64,000 nt of DNA from Pseudoalteromonas luteoviolacea NCIMB 1944 (GTDB lineage Bacteria; Pseudomonadota; Gammaproteobacteria; Enterobacterales; Alteromonadaceae). Under the pieces are notes generated by a model. The model was not told where the DNA came from, made no database searches, and saw nothing but the letters and a program-made list of their open reading frames with translations. How positions within the stretch are numbered: position 1 is the stretch's first letter; each line of letters starts with the position of its first letter. The stretch spans positions 1 to 64,000 of the forward strand of contig NZ_AUXS01000050.1 of assembly GCF_001625565.1 (NCBI RefSeq), read 5' to 3'. Both the position numbers and the translations under genes were made by a program. Below, piece by piece: positions 53,067-60,966 of the stretch.

Positions 53067-54692
53067 TTAGATGGCGAGTTGGTTTGCGAGGCCATTTTGA
53101 CTTTCGGTTAAACAGCCATTTTCCATTCGTAGTAAACGATCCGCCAGATGGAAGTATTTGTCATCATGGGTGATAACAAATACGGTTTTGCCCTTCGCAC
53201 TCAGCTCCGGCAACAGCTCAGTGTAAAAGACATCTTTAAATACTGGATCTTGATCTGCAGCCCATTCATCAAAGATGTAAAACGGTCTATCCTCTAGATA
53301 AGTCACCACCAATGCCAAGCGTTTGCGCTGTCCTTGAGACAGCTTTTGAGTAGTAAACGCACCATCTTTAATCGCCACTTTGTGATGCAAATTGAGTTTT
53401 TTGATCAACGCATTGCCTTTTTCCTGTAACACTTTATCTTGACAATCGAGCAACCTATCAAAGAGATGGAAATCACTGAACACAGCGCTGAATAACTGAC
53501 GATAACTGTCTAGATGTGCCGCTGTAATGTGTTCACCATCAACATATAAGTCACCTTCTTTAGCTGGATATAATCCACACAACAGCTTAGCAAATGTGGT
53601 TTTTCCGCTACCATTACCACCAACTAGGTAAATGATCTCGCCCTGATTAAGGGTTAAATCAATGGGGGTAAGCGCAAATACTTCGTCACTTTGTTCATGA
53701 TAATAACCATGACTCAGCGCCTTGAGCTCAATACGGTCAAATTTTGTTCTTTGTGTCTGTGATTGCTGAGCTATCAAACGCATTTGTGAGGTCATCTCAG
53801 TAATCGTGTTGGCAGATGCCTTTGCTGCTGCAGCTTTTGGAATAGCAGCTAACATCACCTCAAGTGGTGTAAGCATATATAAAAATAACAGCGCAAAACC
53901 CGACATCACTTTAGTTGTGTCTGTACCTTGGCCGGACAGGAAATACAGTGCGCCACCAATGAAGGCAAAAATACTAAAACCACCCCAAGAGGCGGCATAG
54001 TGATAAATGGTTGCACCTTGCACGCGACGGGTACGCAGCAATGTAATCGTGTCGCCAATGACTTGCTCAACAAAAATACGGCGCTTGGATTTATGTAGTT
54101 TCAGTTCTTTAGCACCATCGTATATAGAGTCAAATTGATCGTACAAAGAGTCTTGAATTTTGGCCGCTTCTGTGACCTTTTTAAATGCCGTGGCGTTGGC
54201 CAAGCTATACCCTACAGATCCTACCAATAAAGTCAGTACCGCAAAAATAAACACTCGCCAGTCCAGCCAAGCCATATATGCAAAGCTGCCAAGTACTATC
54301 ATTGCATTGGTTAAGATCCCCGGCAGACGTTGAAAAAACTCAGACACACGCAGGCTATGCTCAGTTAAACATGATTTAATTTTGCCAGCCCCCTGAGCTT
54401 CGACATCATCAAACTCCGCATTAACCACATGTTCAGCAACTTGGTTACGCACGGTTGCCTGACTTTGCTCAGTTAGCTGTTCAGCAAAAACTTTTGAACA
54501 GAGCTGTAAAATAACACCAGAGACTGCCAACACAGCAAAATAAGTAAATTGCTCAGACCGCGCATCTGGCGAGCTGTTTATGATTTCATTGATCAGTGCA
54601 ACTAACGCCACACTGGCTAGGCCAAATAGGGTACTAGTGATGGCTGTTGCAAGAAATCGCCACCATGTGGCGCGGATTAGATTAGCGAGCAC
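53067..54692 (-). CDS. PvdE/SyrD-type ABC exporter (fused membrane and ATPase domains)
   Basis: The 541-residue protein has a six-TM N-terminal half (about 10-290) and a C-terminal nucleotide-binding domain with Walker A GGNGSGKT (358-365), signature LSQGQRKRLALV and Walker B YIFDEWAADQDP. The FDEWAADQDP sequence is characteristic of the cyclic-peptide/PvdE exporter family, which moves siderophores or their precursors across the inner membrane. It is divergent from entC. Its GTG start has only a modest AGAGAAG site. Export of the catechol product or an intermediate is inferred. Confidence 0.88.
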   Translation of the reverse strand: MLANLIRATWWRFLATAITSTLFGLASVALVALINEIINSSPDARSEQFTYFAVLAVSGVILQLCSKVFAEQLTEQSQATVRNQVAEHVVNAEFDDVEAQGAGKIKSCLTEHSLRVSEFFQRLPGILTNAMIVLGSFAYMAWLDWRVFIFAVLTLLVGSVGYSLANATAFKKVTEAAKIQDSLYDQFDSIYDGAKELKLHKSKRRIFVEQVIGDTITLLRTRRVQGATIYHYAASWGGFSIFAFIGGALYFLSGQGTDTTKVMSGFALLFLYMLTPLEVMLAAIPKAAAAKASANTITEMTSQMRLIAQQSQTQRTKFDRIELKALSHGYYHEQSDEVFALTPIDLTLNQGEIIYLVGGNGSGKTTFAKLLCGLYPAKEGDLYVDGEHITAAHLDSYRQLFSAVFSDFHLFDRLLDCQDKVLQEKGNALIKKLNLHHKVAIKDGAFTTQKLSQGQRKRLALVVTYLEDRPFYIFDEWAADQDPVFKDVFYTELLPELSAKGKTVFVITHDDKYFHLADRLLRMENGCLTESQNGLANQLAI

Positions 54693-54994
54693 GTTACTTC
54701 TCTTTTTATTAATTCAAATTTAGGACTAGCTATAGGACGAGAATGCCCACAAAAAATTCACAGTAAAAGCGAGATTTAAAATGCGAAGTACGCTTCTTTC
54801 TAAGCCGAGTCACAACACCGACGTCTAGCCGGGAATGGTTAAGTACCATCTCGCACAATCCAGCTTTGCAACCAAGTAAAAAATATCACTGCATTGAACA
54901 CTAAATCTTTTCGTGATTGACACGTCTTTAACACACATTCACGGCTGACCGACGATTTGGCAGCAGTTAAATGACAACGCAACAAGGTTAAATT
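54693..54994. other. Divergent region between ABC exporter and entC
   Basis: This 302-base region must carry promoters for both the exporter (minus) and the biosynthetic operon (plus). I could not find a convincing Fur box or consensus promoter by eye, in contrast to the TonB receptor promoter. AAGG lies ten bases before the entC ATG. No gene is evident. Confidence 0.55.
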
Positions 54995-56200
54995 ATGCAT
55001 GCTGGCGAAATATCTAACTTAGCTCAGGCTCAGTCTTTAGGTGAGTTTCTATTAGATCAAGATTGTCTTTTCGTTTCTGGTGACAGCTGTTTATTGGGAC
55101 AAGGGGTCAAACACAGGTTTAAATTGCCCATTGCCAATACTGACTACCTAGTGAGCGAGCTGCAAACACAGCTGCGCAATCACCAAGGAGAAAATGACAA
55201 TACCATCGCCTTTGGTGTACTGCCTTTTTGCAAATATGAAATGGCGCAATTTATCATCCCTGAGCAGGTCGCTCGGTGGGACAAAAAGGTCTTCAGTCAG
55301 TGGCTCAATACCCAAATCACAGAGGGAAGCCATACCGAAAATCCGCTCAAAGCAGTTAACTACTTACAAGACAGAGTACATTTTGAGCATACAGTGCAGC
55401 AAGCCAAAGAGCTGTTCGACAAAGCGCTGCTAGACAAAATCGTACTCAGCAAGCAGGTGGAGCTTGAGTTTGAACACACAATCAATCGCAAGCATGTGCT
55501 AAATCAACTACTCACGCAAAGTCAGTCTGGGTATCACTTCGCATTTCCGACCGAAAGCGAGTCTGTGTTAATGGGCGTTAGCCCCGAATTATTGCTGCGA
55601 AAAGAAGGTGAAACAGTCACCAGTAACCCGTTAGCAGGGTCGATCCCAAGAGATCCCTGTAGCAAGGTTGAGGCGCAGCACCGTGCGGCATTATTCAGTT
55701 CAAAAAAAGACAGATACGAACATGCCGTAGTGATTGACGATATGCGTCAACTGCTCGAACCAGTATGCGATAACCTCGCAATTCCTGCTGAGCCATCACT
55801 ATTACATACTGCCACCATGTGGCATTTGTCTACTGTGATCTCAGGCCACTTGAAAGATCCGAACACCCATATTTTGGCATTGGCCAATCAACTTCACCCG
55901 ACACCTGCATTATGCGGCAAACCGACCAAGCCTGCATATCAACATATCTTGGATCTCGAAGGCCATGGCCGCGATCTATTTTCTGGGATCATCGGCTGGT
56001 GTGATCAGCAAGGCAACGGCGAGTGGGTCGTGGTGATCCGTTGTGGAGAACTCAAAGCACACATTGCTAAATTATTTGCCGGTGCGGGTATCGTCGCCGC
56101 TTCAGATCCCAGCTCTGAATGGTTAGAAACCGAAGCCAAACTCAAAACCATGCTGAACGCACTCTCAGTCCAGCAAGCTTATACTCAGTTTAATAAGTAA
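54995..56200 (+). CDS. entC: Isochorismate synthase
   Basis: EntC converts chorismate to isochorismate, the first step to 2,3-dihydroxybenzoate (DHB). The 401-residue protein has the chorismate-binding C-terminal core: GVSPELLLRKEGETVTSNPLAGSIPRD, SKKDRYEHAVVIDDMR, HPTPALCGKPTKPA and GIIGWCDQQGNGEWVVVIRCGEL, closely matching E. coli EntC. It is first in entC-entE-entB-C-domain-entA. The entE start follows four bases after its stop. Confidence 0.96.
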   Translation: MHAGEISNLAQAQSLGEFLLDQDCLFVSGDSCLLGQGVKHRFKLPIANTDYLVSELQTQLRNHQGENDNTIAFGVLPFCKYEMAQFIIPEQVARWDKKVFSQWLNTQITEGSHTENPLKAVNYLQDRVHFEHTVQQAKELFDKALLDKIVLSKQVELEFEHTINRKHVLNQLLTQSQSGYHFAFPTESESVLMGVSPELLLRKEGETVTSNPLAGSIPRDPCSKVEAQHRAALFSSKKDRYEHAVVIDDMRQLLEPVCDNLAIPAEPSLLHTATMWHLSTVISGHLKDPNTHILALANQLHPTPALCGKPTKPAYQHILDLEGHGRDLFSGIIGWCDQQGNGEWVVVIRCGELKAHIAKLFAGAGIVAASDPSSEWLETEAKLKTMLNALSVQQAYTQFNK

Positions 56201-56204
56201 CATT

Positions 56205-57803
56205 ATGCGTATCGAATATACTCCTTGGCCAGCTGAGCTGGCCGAACAATACCGCGCCAAGGGTTATTGGCAAGATAAGCCTCTGACGAGCATTTTGTCT
56301 GAGCAACTCAATACCAATAGCCAAGGCATTGCCGTTGCTGATGGGCAACGTCAGCTGAGCTATGCTGAGCTAAATACTTATAGTGATAACCTTGCCGGTT
56401 ATCTCAGCCAACAGGGCCTGCAACACGGCGACACCGCCATTGTGCAATTGCCAAACTGCCTCGAGTTTTATATCACTTATTTTGCTCTGTTAAAGCTGGG
56501 CGTCGCACCTGTTTGTGCACTATTCAACCATCAGCGAACTGAACTGCAAAGTTACTGTGAGATCTTGCAACCCAAAGCCATGATCGTTTCTTCCGCGCAC
56601 GCTTTATTTAACGACGAACAGTTTACTCAAGAGTTGTTTAATCGCTTCGGCTGTCTAAACAATATCATCACAGATCACAGTAAGGGCAACAGTGAGTTAA
56701 AACAGGGTTATCTCAATAAACACGCTTTCACAGCGCCAGATCTGAACCCAGAAGAAGTCGCATTTTTTCAACTTTCAGGCGGCAGCACAGGTACACCCAA
56801 ACTGATCCCGCGTACGCATAACGACTACCTCTACTCAGTAGTTGCAAGTAAAGAGATCTGTGAACTCGATGGTGATACACGCTACTTGTGTGCCCTGCCA
56901 GCGCCACATAACTTCCCTTTGAGTTCACCTGGCGCACTGGGCGTATTTATTGCTGGCGGTAGTGTGATCTTAGCCAGTGACCCCAGCCCTGCGGTGTGTT
57001 TTGGTCTGATTGAGCACTATGCCATTACTCATACGGCACTTGTGCCGCCAGCACTGCAATTATGGTTACAACATGCGCCTGCCAGTCAGCATGATCTAAG
57101 TAGCTTGCAAGTGATCCAAGTAGGCGGTGCGAAGCTCAGCCGCAGTGTTGCTGAGCAGGTAACACCGGTTTTAGGCTGTCAGTTACAGCAAGTTTTTGGC
57201 ATGGCAGAGGGCCTAGTAAATTACACCCGCTACAATGATGATCCTGAGCTAATTCTCACTACTCAAGGCCGACCTATCAGCGAACTTGATGAGATTAAAA
57301 TTGTTGACGAACACGGACAAGAGGTTGCGCAAGGAGAGTCAGGCCGCCTAATGACTCGTGGTCCCTATACGTTCCGAGGTTATTATAAGTCACCAACTCA
57401 CAACGCCTCTGCATTCGACGATGCGGGGTTTTACAGCTCAGGTGACATTGTTAAGCAATTGCCCTCTGGACATTTAGTCGTTGAAGGGCGAGATAAAGAT
57501 CAAATTAACCGCGGTGGTGAGAAGATCGCTGCTGAAGAAGTTGAGAACCATTTACTTGGCCACGAACACATTCAACAAGTCGCTATCGTCTCTATGCCTG
57601 ATGACATATTAGGTGAAAAGAGCTGTGCATTTGTCGTGGCAGATCAGGATATTAAGCTAACTACGCTGATCTTACGAAAATACCTACGTCAGCTTGGTAT
57701 TGCCGACTATAAAGTGCCCGATAAATTTAAATTTGTAACCCAACTACCGTTAACCGCCGTAGGCAAAGTCGATAAGAAAGCCTTGCGTGCCACGTTCGAA
57801 TAA
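56205..57803 (+). CDS. entE: 2,3-dihydroxybenzoate-AMP ligase
   Basis: EntE adenylates DHB and loads it on the phosphopantetheine arm of EntB. The 532-residue protein has the adenylation signature LSGGSTGTPKLIPRTHNDY (P-loop 191-199), AGSVILASDPSP, FGMAEGLVNYTR, YSSGDIVKQLPSGHLVVEGRDKDQINRGGEKI and the catalytic Lys near the end (AVGKVDKKAL, about K521). Length and sequence fit DHB-specific enzymes. It starts four bases after entC. Confidence 0.97.
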   Translation: MRIEYTPWPAELAEQYRAKGYWQDKPLTSILSEQLNTNSQGIAVADGQRQLSYAELNTYSDNLAGYLSQQGLQHGDTAIVQLPNCLEFYITYFALLKLGVAPVCALFNHQRTELQSYCEILQPKAMIVSSAHALFNDEQFTQELFNRFGCLNNIITDHSKGNSELKQGYLNKHAFTAPDLNPEEVAFFQLSGGSTGTPKLIPRTHNDYLYSVVASKEICELDGDTRYLCALPAPHNFPLSSPGALGVFIAGGSVILASDPSPAVCFGLIEHYAITHTALVPPALQLWLQHAPASQHDLSSLQVIQVGGAKLSRSVAEQVTPVLGCQLQQVFGMAEGLVNYTRYNDDPELILTTQGRPISELDEIKIVDEHGQEVAQGESGRLMTRGPYTFRGYYKSPTHNASAFDDAGFYSSGDIVKQLPSGHLVVEGRDKDQINRGGEKIAAEEVENHLLGHEHIQQVAIVSMPDDILGEKSCAFVVADQDIKLTTLILRKYLRQLGIADYKVPDKFKFVTQLPLTAVGKVDKKALRATFE

Positions 57804-57814
57804 CAGAGAAAACC

Positions 57815-58681
57815 ATGAGCATTCCAAAGTTAAACCACTATCCGTTACCACGCGACGCTGAACTGCCAGAAAACCGAGTTGATTGGCAGCTTGATTCAAA
57901 CCGCGCCGCTTTGTTGATCCACGATGTACAACACTACTTTGTTGGTTTTTATGGCGAAGATAATCCGTTGATCGACTCAATGATCCAAAATATCCAAGCG
58001 CTTAAAGCTTACTGTTATGAGCATAACATCCCTGTTTATTACACCGCACAGCCAATCAAACAAGGCAAACATGAACGCGGTCTGCTCTCTGATATGTGGG
58101 GTCCGGGATTACAAGATCCAGCGCAACAGCCAATCGTTGACGCTCTGGCGCCAACTGACAAAGATGTAGTTTTAACTAAGTGGCGCTATAGTGCATTTCA
58201 AAAGTGCGATTTTGAGCAGCAGCTTCGTGATCAACAGCGAGATCAGCTGGTAATAGTTGGGATTTATGGCCATATCGGTGTGATGACCACTGCTGTCGAT
58301 GCCTTTATGCGTGACATAGAGCCATTTTTGGTCGCTGATGCCATTGCAGACTTTAGCAAAGAAGAGCATATGATGGCGCTCAACTTTGTTGCCAAACGCT
58401 GTGGTAAAGTAGTTTCAATGTCAGAGATCCTCGGCACACAAACTCAAGATTTAACCTCTTTTGAAGGGCTCAAGGCACACATATTGACACTGATTGAGTG
58501 TGAAGATGAGGAGTTTGACGAACACGAAAGCTTGATCGATTACGGTTTAGACTCTGTCCAAGTGATGAACTTGATCTCCCTCTGGCAACAGCAAGGGATC
58601 GAAACCAACTTTATCGAGCTAGCTCAGATCCCGACGCTTGCAGCATGGGTAGAATTACTTGAAGAGCGTAAGGAAGACTAA
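57815..58681 (+). CDS. entB: Isochorismatase with aryl carrier domain
   Basis: EntB hydrolyses isochorismate to 2,3-dihydro-2,3-DHB with its N-terminal domain and carries activated DHB on its C-terminal ArCP. The 288-residue protein has IHDVQHYFVGFYGED, KWRYSAF and YGHIGVMTTAVDAFMRDI in the hydrolase half (about 1-205), and the carrier site DYGLDSVQVMNL with Ser247 in the ArCP half (about 215-288). The EntD-like enzyme at 49654 is the likely modifier. The stop overlaps the start of the next gene (TAATG). Confidence 0.97.
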   Translation: MSIPKLNHYPLPRDAELPENRVDWQLDSNRAALLIHDVQHYFVGFYGEDNPLIDSMIQNIQALKAYCYEHNIPVYYTAQPIKQGKHERGLLSDMWGPGLQDPAQQPIVDALAPTDKDVVLTKWRYSAFQKCDFEQQLRDQQRDQLVIVGIYGHIGVMTTAVDAFMRDIEPFLVADAIADFSKEEHMMALNFVAKRCGKVVSMSEILGTQTQDLTSFEGLKAHILTLIECEDEEFDEHESLIDYGLDSVQVMNLISLWQQQGIETNFIELAQIPTLAAWVELLEERKED

Positions 58682-59988
58682 TGACTCTGCCACTAACTGA
58701 TTCGCAGCACGCCATGTGGTTGCTGCATACCATCAGTGGTCGAGGTGAGCTATTCAATGTTGCCGAATGCCTAGAATTTAAAGGTAAAATTTCGGCAAGT
58801 TGGCTGCAACAATCTTTGCAGCACGTATGGCAGGCAAGCGATATGCTTGCTTGTCGCTTTATCAGCGATGACAACTATACTCCAAAGCTCCATACCGACA
58901 ACACTGTTGCAAAAATTATTGTTCAAGATCTCGAGCAAGATCCTGAAAATGTACTGACATTTGCACAAAGCTTTGCCAAACCCTATTTAGCAAAGCCATT
59001 TGATTTCAATACAGAAGCACTCATGAAGTTGTTTCTGCTGCGCGGCCCAGAACAAGATTACCTCGTCATTGTCGCTCATCACCTTTTATTAGATGGTTAT
59101 GGGTTTGGTTTGTTCTCGCAATCACTGAACCGCTGTTACAACGCTTTAAGTAGGGGCAAAGCTTTACCCAAGTTACGCTTTACGCAGCAACAACAGCTCC
59201 TTGAATTGCACCAGAGCGACGACTACCTTGCACAGCAGAAAAAAGCTCAAGCCACATTAAATCAATGGCTTGACAATATGCCTAAGGTCCTCACCTACAG
59301 CACTTCCAAAGCCGATGTATCTGAGCCAAATCACCGCCTCACAACGACTTTTTCGCAGTCCGTATGGCACACCATTCAATCTGCCGCCCAAGTAACGCAC
59401 ACCACCAGCAGTGAGATTTTACTCGCCGCCATTGCTGCGACCTTGGTTGCACAGCATCAGCAATACCATGTGACGCTCGGATTGGTTATGATGAATCGCC
59501 AAGCAATGCCTGAACTAAACAGTCCCTGCGTGCAAAGCAATGTGTTGCCTCTACCGCTGCAATTGGATGAGGATGCAGACTTAAGCACGGTGGCTATACA
59601 CATTAACCAACAGATCAAAGCATTGAAACAAGTGCAAAGCTATCGGGTTGAATCACTCAAGCGCGACCGTCAGAAGCAAGGTAAGTCCCTATCGATCATC
59701 GGACCCACGATTAACTTATTGCCTTTCGCCAGCAGCCCGAAATATGCAGGGGTTGAAACGCGCAGCCATATTTTAAGCGCAGGCACCACCGATGACATTA
59801 TGTTGCAAATTCACCTCCTCGGCGATGCGCCCGCTACCATAGACTTTGACAGCAATACCGCGCGTTATGACAAAGCGGCAGTGGACTCAATTCAAGGGCG
59901 CATTTTTAGTGCCGCACAATTGTGGGCAACGCAGCCTAAATTATCTCTAAAATCGCTCTGCGAGCAGCTTTGTCAGAACACGGTATAA
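58681..59988 (+). CDS. Free-standing NRPS condensation enzyme (VibH/EntF-C type)
   Basis: The 435-residue protein is a single condensation domain with no adenylation, carrier or thioesterase part. The catalytic motif HHLLLDG (133-139) is intact, followed by later motifs such as GLVMMNRQAMPEL and QSNVLPLPLQL. Its C-terminal half (ETRSHILSAGTTDDIMLQIHLLG) resembles the C domain of EntF. The size equals VibH of vibriobactin synthesis (about 440), which joins carrier-bound DHB to a free polyamine. Here the donor is EntB-DHB and the acceptor is probably a soluble amine. The start overlaps the entB stop (TAATG), so the two are coupled. The acceptor is inferred. Confidence 0.88.
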   Translation: MTLPLTDSQHAMWLLHTISGRGELFNVAECLEFKGKISASWLQQSLQHVWQASDMLACRFISDDNYTPKLHTDNTVAKIIVQDLEQDPENVLTFAQSFAKPYLAKPFDFNTEALMKLFLLRGPEQDYLVIVAHHLLLDGYGFGLFSQSLNRCYNALSRGKALPKLRFTQQQQLLELHQSDDYLAQQKKAQATLNQWLDNMPKVLTYSTSKADVSEPNHRLTTTFSQSVWHTIQSAAQVTHTTSSEILLAAIAATLVAQHQQYHVTLGLVMMNRQAMPELNSPCVQSNVLPLPLQLDEDADLSTVAIHINQQIKALKQVQSYRVESLKRDRQKQGKSLSIIGPTINLLPFASSPKYAGVETRSHILSAGTTDDIMLQIHLLGDAPATIDFDSNTARYDKAAVDSIQGRIFSAAQLWATQPKLSLKSLCEQLCQNTV

Positions 59989-59998
59989 GGCGCTATTT

Positions 59999-60763
59999 AT
60001 GGATTATCAACAGTCATTATCCCGTGAATATGATCAGCAAATCGTCTGGGTAACCGGTGCAGGGCAAGGCATTGGATTGGCAGTCGCAGAACAATTTGCA
60101 GCCTTGGGAGCAAAAGTGATTGGCTTTGACCGCCAATTTACCGATACCAGCATGCTCTATAAGCACGTCGTGTGTGATTTATCACACCCTGAGCAACTCA
60201 TGCCAGTACTGAACGAGCTGATCCAACATGGGCTTGCACCCTATAACCTAATCTACGTCGCCGGCGTATTGGAAATGGGGGAACTAGATACACTCGACCT
60301 CCAGCAGTGGCAACATTGCCACAACGTCAATGCGGCCAGCCTATTTGTATTTATTCAGCAGTGCGGTGCACACTTCAAGCAAGTTGGTCGCGGCAGCCTA
60401 GTAACGGTCGGCTCCAATGCAGCCAGTACACCACGTCAACAAATGGCCGCCTACTGCGCTTCTAAAGCTGCTGCAACGCAGCTTACGCTTACCGCAGGAA
60501 TTGAGTGGGCAAATTACGGTATCCGCTGTAACGTCATCGCGCCCGGCTCTACTTTGACCCCGATGCAAACAGGCATGTGGCAAGATGATCAAGGTGCACA
60601 GCGCGTGATAGACGGATTTTCAGAGCAGTATAAATTGGGTATTCCGCTGAGAAAGATTGCCACTCCAGAAGAGATCGCCAGCAGTGTCGTATTTCTCGCC
60701 TCTAACTTATCTTCGCACACCACAATGCAAGTTCTCACCATTGATGGTGGCGCCACGTTTTGA
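59999..60763 (+). CDS. entA: 2,3-dihydro-2,3-dihydroxybenzoate dehydrogenase
   Basis: EntA oxidises 2,3-dihydro-2,3-DHB to DHB with NAD. The 254-residue short-chain dehydrogenase has the cofactor motif VTGAGQGIGLAVAEQFAALGAKVIGFD, the Ser in SLVTVGSNAAS, the YCASKAA catalytic Tyr-Lys pair and CNVIAPGSTLTPMQTGMW typical of EntA. It is last in the biosynthetic operon, 10 bases after the condensation gene, and is followed by a terminator. Confidence 0.96.
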   Translation: MDYQQSLSREYDQQIVWVTGAGQGIGLAVAEQFAALGAKVIGFDRQFTDTSMLYKHVVCDLSHPEQLMPVLNELIQHGLAPYNLIYVAGVLEMGELDTLDLQQWQHCHNVNAASLFVFIQQCGAHFKQVGRGSLVTVGSNAASTPRQQMAAYCASKAAATQLTLTAGIEWANYGIRCNVIAPGSTLTPMQTGMWQDDQGAQRVIDGFSEQYKLGIPLRKIATPEEIASSVVFLASNLSSHTTMQVLTIDGGATF

Positions 60764-60774
60764 CCACACAAACC

Positions 60775-60804
60775 AAAGCCACCTCCCCTTAGCGGGTGGC
60801 TTTT
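60775..60804 (+). terminator. Rho-independent terminator after entA
   Basis: AAAGCCACC and GGTGGCTTT form a nine-pair stem, followed by a short T run, 11 bases beyond the entA stop. Confidence 0.85.
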
Positions 60805-60883
60805 ATCTCCTCTTACTCGAGTCACGTCTCCTCTTTAATTTCACAACTGACTTTATTGCGCTGGATCCCCGCAAAGCGCCCAC

Positions 60884-60912
60884 AAAAAAGCCCCACATGG
60901 GTGAGGCTTTGT
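60884..60912 (-). terminator. Rho-independent terminator after the second TonB receptor gene
   Basis: On the minus strand AAAGCCTCAC and GTGGGGCTTT form a stem with one bulge, followed by TTTTTT. It lies about 55 bases past the receptor stop and faces the entA terminator. Confidence 0.8.
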
Positions 60913-60966
60913 GCTGCGAATATACATATTGCTCTGTGCCCATGTCAGCGCACAGATGCCATGTAA

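Noticed and set aside
52985..53173. 62-codon plus-strand frame over the inverted repeat and the end of the ABC exporter gene
   Set aside because: It has no recognisable ribosome-binding site or family, its second half is antisense to the exporter gene, and the first half is made by the inverted repeat.
54693..54994. Fur box for the exporter/entC divergent promoters
   Set aside because: No 7-1-7 match of useful quality was found by eye; a weak site cannot be excluded.
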